64,000 nucleotides of DNA from Rhodococcus opacus B4 (lineage in GTDB: Bacteria > Actinomycetota > Actinomycetes > Mycobacteriales > Mycobacteriaceae), in assembly GCF_000010805.1 (NCBI RefSeq), contig NC_012522.1, positions 2,418,001 through 2,482,000 of the forward strand, given 5' to 3'. This document shows, piece by piece, positions 63,467 through 64,000 of this stretch. Under the pieces are notes generated by a model. That model was not told the DNA's origin. It was given only the letters and a program-made list of their open reading frames with translations, and did not search any database. Position 1 is the first letter of the stretch, and each line of letters begins with the position of its first letter. The position numbers and the translations under genes were made by a program.

Positions 63467-64000
63467 ATGCGCGCAATTCAGGTCTCCCGCCTCGGTGATC
63501 CCGGCGTCCTCGAACTCACCGAGATTCCCGATCCCCAGCCCGGTCCAGCCGATCTTCTAGTCCGGACCGAAGCGATCGGCGTCAATTTCATCGACACCTA
63601 CTTCCGGACCGGGGTGTACCCGCACCCGCTGCCGTACGTTCCCGGTGACGAGGGCTCCGGCGTGGTGGAGGCCGTCGGTGCCGACGTCCGCGACTTCGCC
63701 CCCGGCGACCGCGTCGCCTGGTGCGGGGCGACCGGTAACTACGCCGAGAGGGTGGTGGTGCCTGCCGCGGTCGCGATCACGGTGCCGGACGGCGTGCCCG
63801 CCCCGGTGGCGGCGTCGGCACTGGCGCAGGGCCTGACCGCCCACTACCTGGCGTATTCGACGTACCCGGTGCAGTCCGGCGACACCGTGCTCGTCCACGC
63901 CGGGGCCGGCGGGGTGGGGCTGCTCCTGACCCAACTGGCGACGAAGCTCGGGGCGCGAGTGGTCACCACCGTCTCGTCGGACGAGAAGGAGAAGTTGTCG
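63467..64000 (+). CDS. Quinone oxidoreductase (Qor-type), cut by the window end
   Basis: The first 178 residues of a zinc-free medium-chain reductase. MRAIQVSRLGDPGVLELTEI, VNFIDTYFRTGVYPHPLPYV, PGDEGSGVVEAVG and SALAQGLTAHYLAYSTYPVQ are Qor family segments, and the NADPH fold begins VLVHAGAGGVGLLLTQLATK. It reduces quinones with NADPH in the cytosol. CTGGAG precedes ATG 63467. The frame stays open to base 64000, so about 145 residues are missing. Confidence 0.9.
   Translation, partial: MRAIQVSRLGDPGVLELTEIPDPQPGPADLLVRTEAIGVNFIDTYFRTGVYPHPLPYVPGDEGSGVVEAVGADVRDFAPGDRVAWCGATGNYAERVVVPAAVAITVPDGVPAPVAASALAQGLTAHYLAYSTYPVQSGDTVLVHAGAGGVGLLLTQLATKLGARVVTTVSSDEKEKLS

Overview
The window looks like a chromosomal segment of a high-GC mycolic-acid actinomycete, most likely Rhodococcus (opacus/jostii group). 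The reasons are the strong G/C third-position bias, several probable leaderless starts, a mycothiol-dependent formaldehyde pathway, a sigK-rskA locus with the gene order I know from mycobacteria, and the range of aromatic, purine and amine catabolic genes. I see no tRNA, rRNA, insertion sequence, phage gene or CRISPR array. Genes are dense and no gap exceeds 300 bp.

Layout. (1) 0.1-6.8 kb: 4-hydroxybenzoate utilisation (pobA, an IclR regulator, an AAHS-type transporter), a membrane acyltransferase and two VOC proteins. (2) 6.7-11.7 kb: a zinc ABC uptake system of the Azt type (ATPase divergent from permease, AztD chaperone and AztC binding protein) with a second AztD paralogue and two Zur-like boxes. 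(3) 11.7-19.6 kb: a PcaC-like protein, an alpha-oxoamine synthase/SDR pair divergent from an acyl-CoA dehydrogenase, and two NAD-binding epimerase-like proteins. (4) 19.6-28.8 kb: a SigK regulon made of a lipocalin, a fasciclin lipoprotein, and a tightly overlapping operon (hydrolase, FAD oxidase, DUF1365, two cyclopropane/methyl-fatty-acid synthases, DUF1295), followed by sigK and rskA. Three promoters share CCATCC-N15-[CT]CGAAT. (5) 28.8-48.5 kb: allantoin/glyoxylate catabolism, all on the minus strand: dctA, phosphorylase, allophanate-hydrolase-like domain, hyi, glxR, gcl, a broken glycerate kinase, allantoicase, malic enzyme, allantoinase, NCS1 transporter, racemase, aceE and malate synthase G. 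A divergent IclR regulator and four similar 15-bp palindromes link the transcription units. (6) 48.5-55.5 kb: a small HTH/Clp-N pair, a HATPase-LuxR fusion, and a formaldehyde oxidation operon (mscR, metallo-beta-lactamase-fold hydrolase, fdhF, fdhD). (7) 55.7-64 kb: a histidine-ammonia-lyase-family enzyme without the usual MIO triad, an OpuC-type quaternary-amine ABC transporter, a family VIII esterase, a hydroxyproline-betaine-epimerase-like enolase-superfamily enzyme, and a quinone oxidoreductase cut by the window end.

How it works together. Allantoin is imported (NCS1), opened (allantoinase) and cleaved (allantoicase) to ureidoglycolate and finally glyoxylate. Glyoxylate can enter the glycerate route (gcl, hyi, glxR), whose local glycerate kinase is frameshifted and internally deleted. 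It can also be oxidised by a dicarboxylic-acid cycle encoded here: malate synthase G, malic enzyme and pyruvate dehydrogenase E1. The most novel candidate is the lyase plus quaternary-amine transporter operon at 55.7-60.7 kb, which I propose takes up and cleaves a trimethylammonium amino acid such as ergothioneine.
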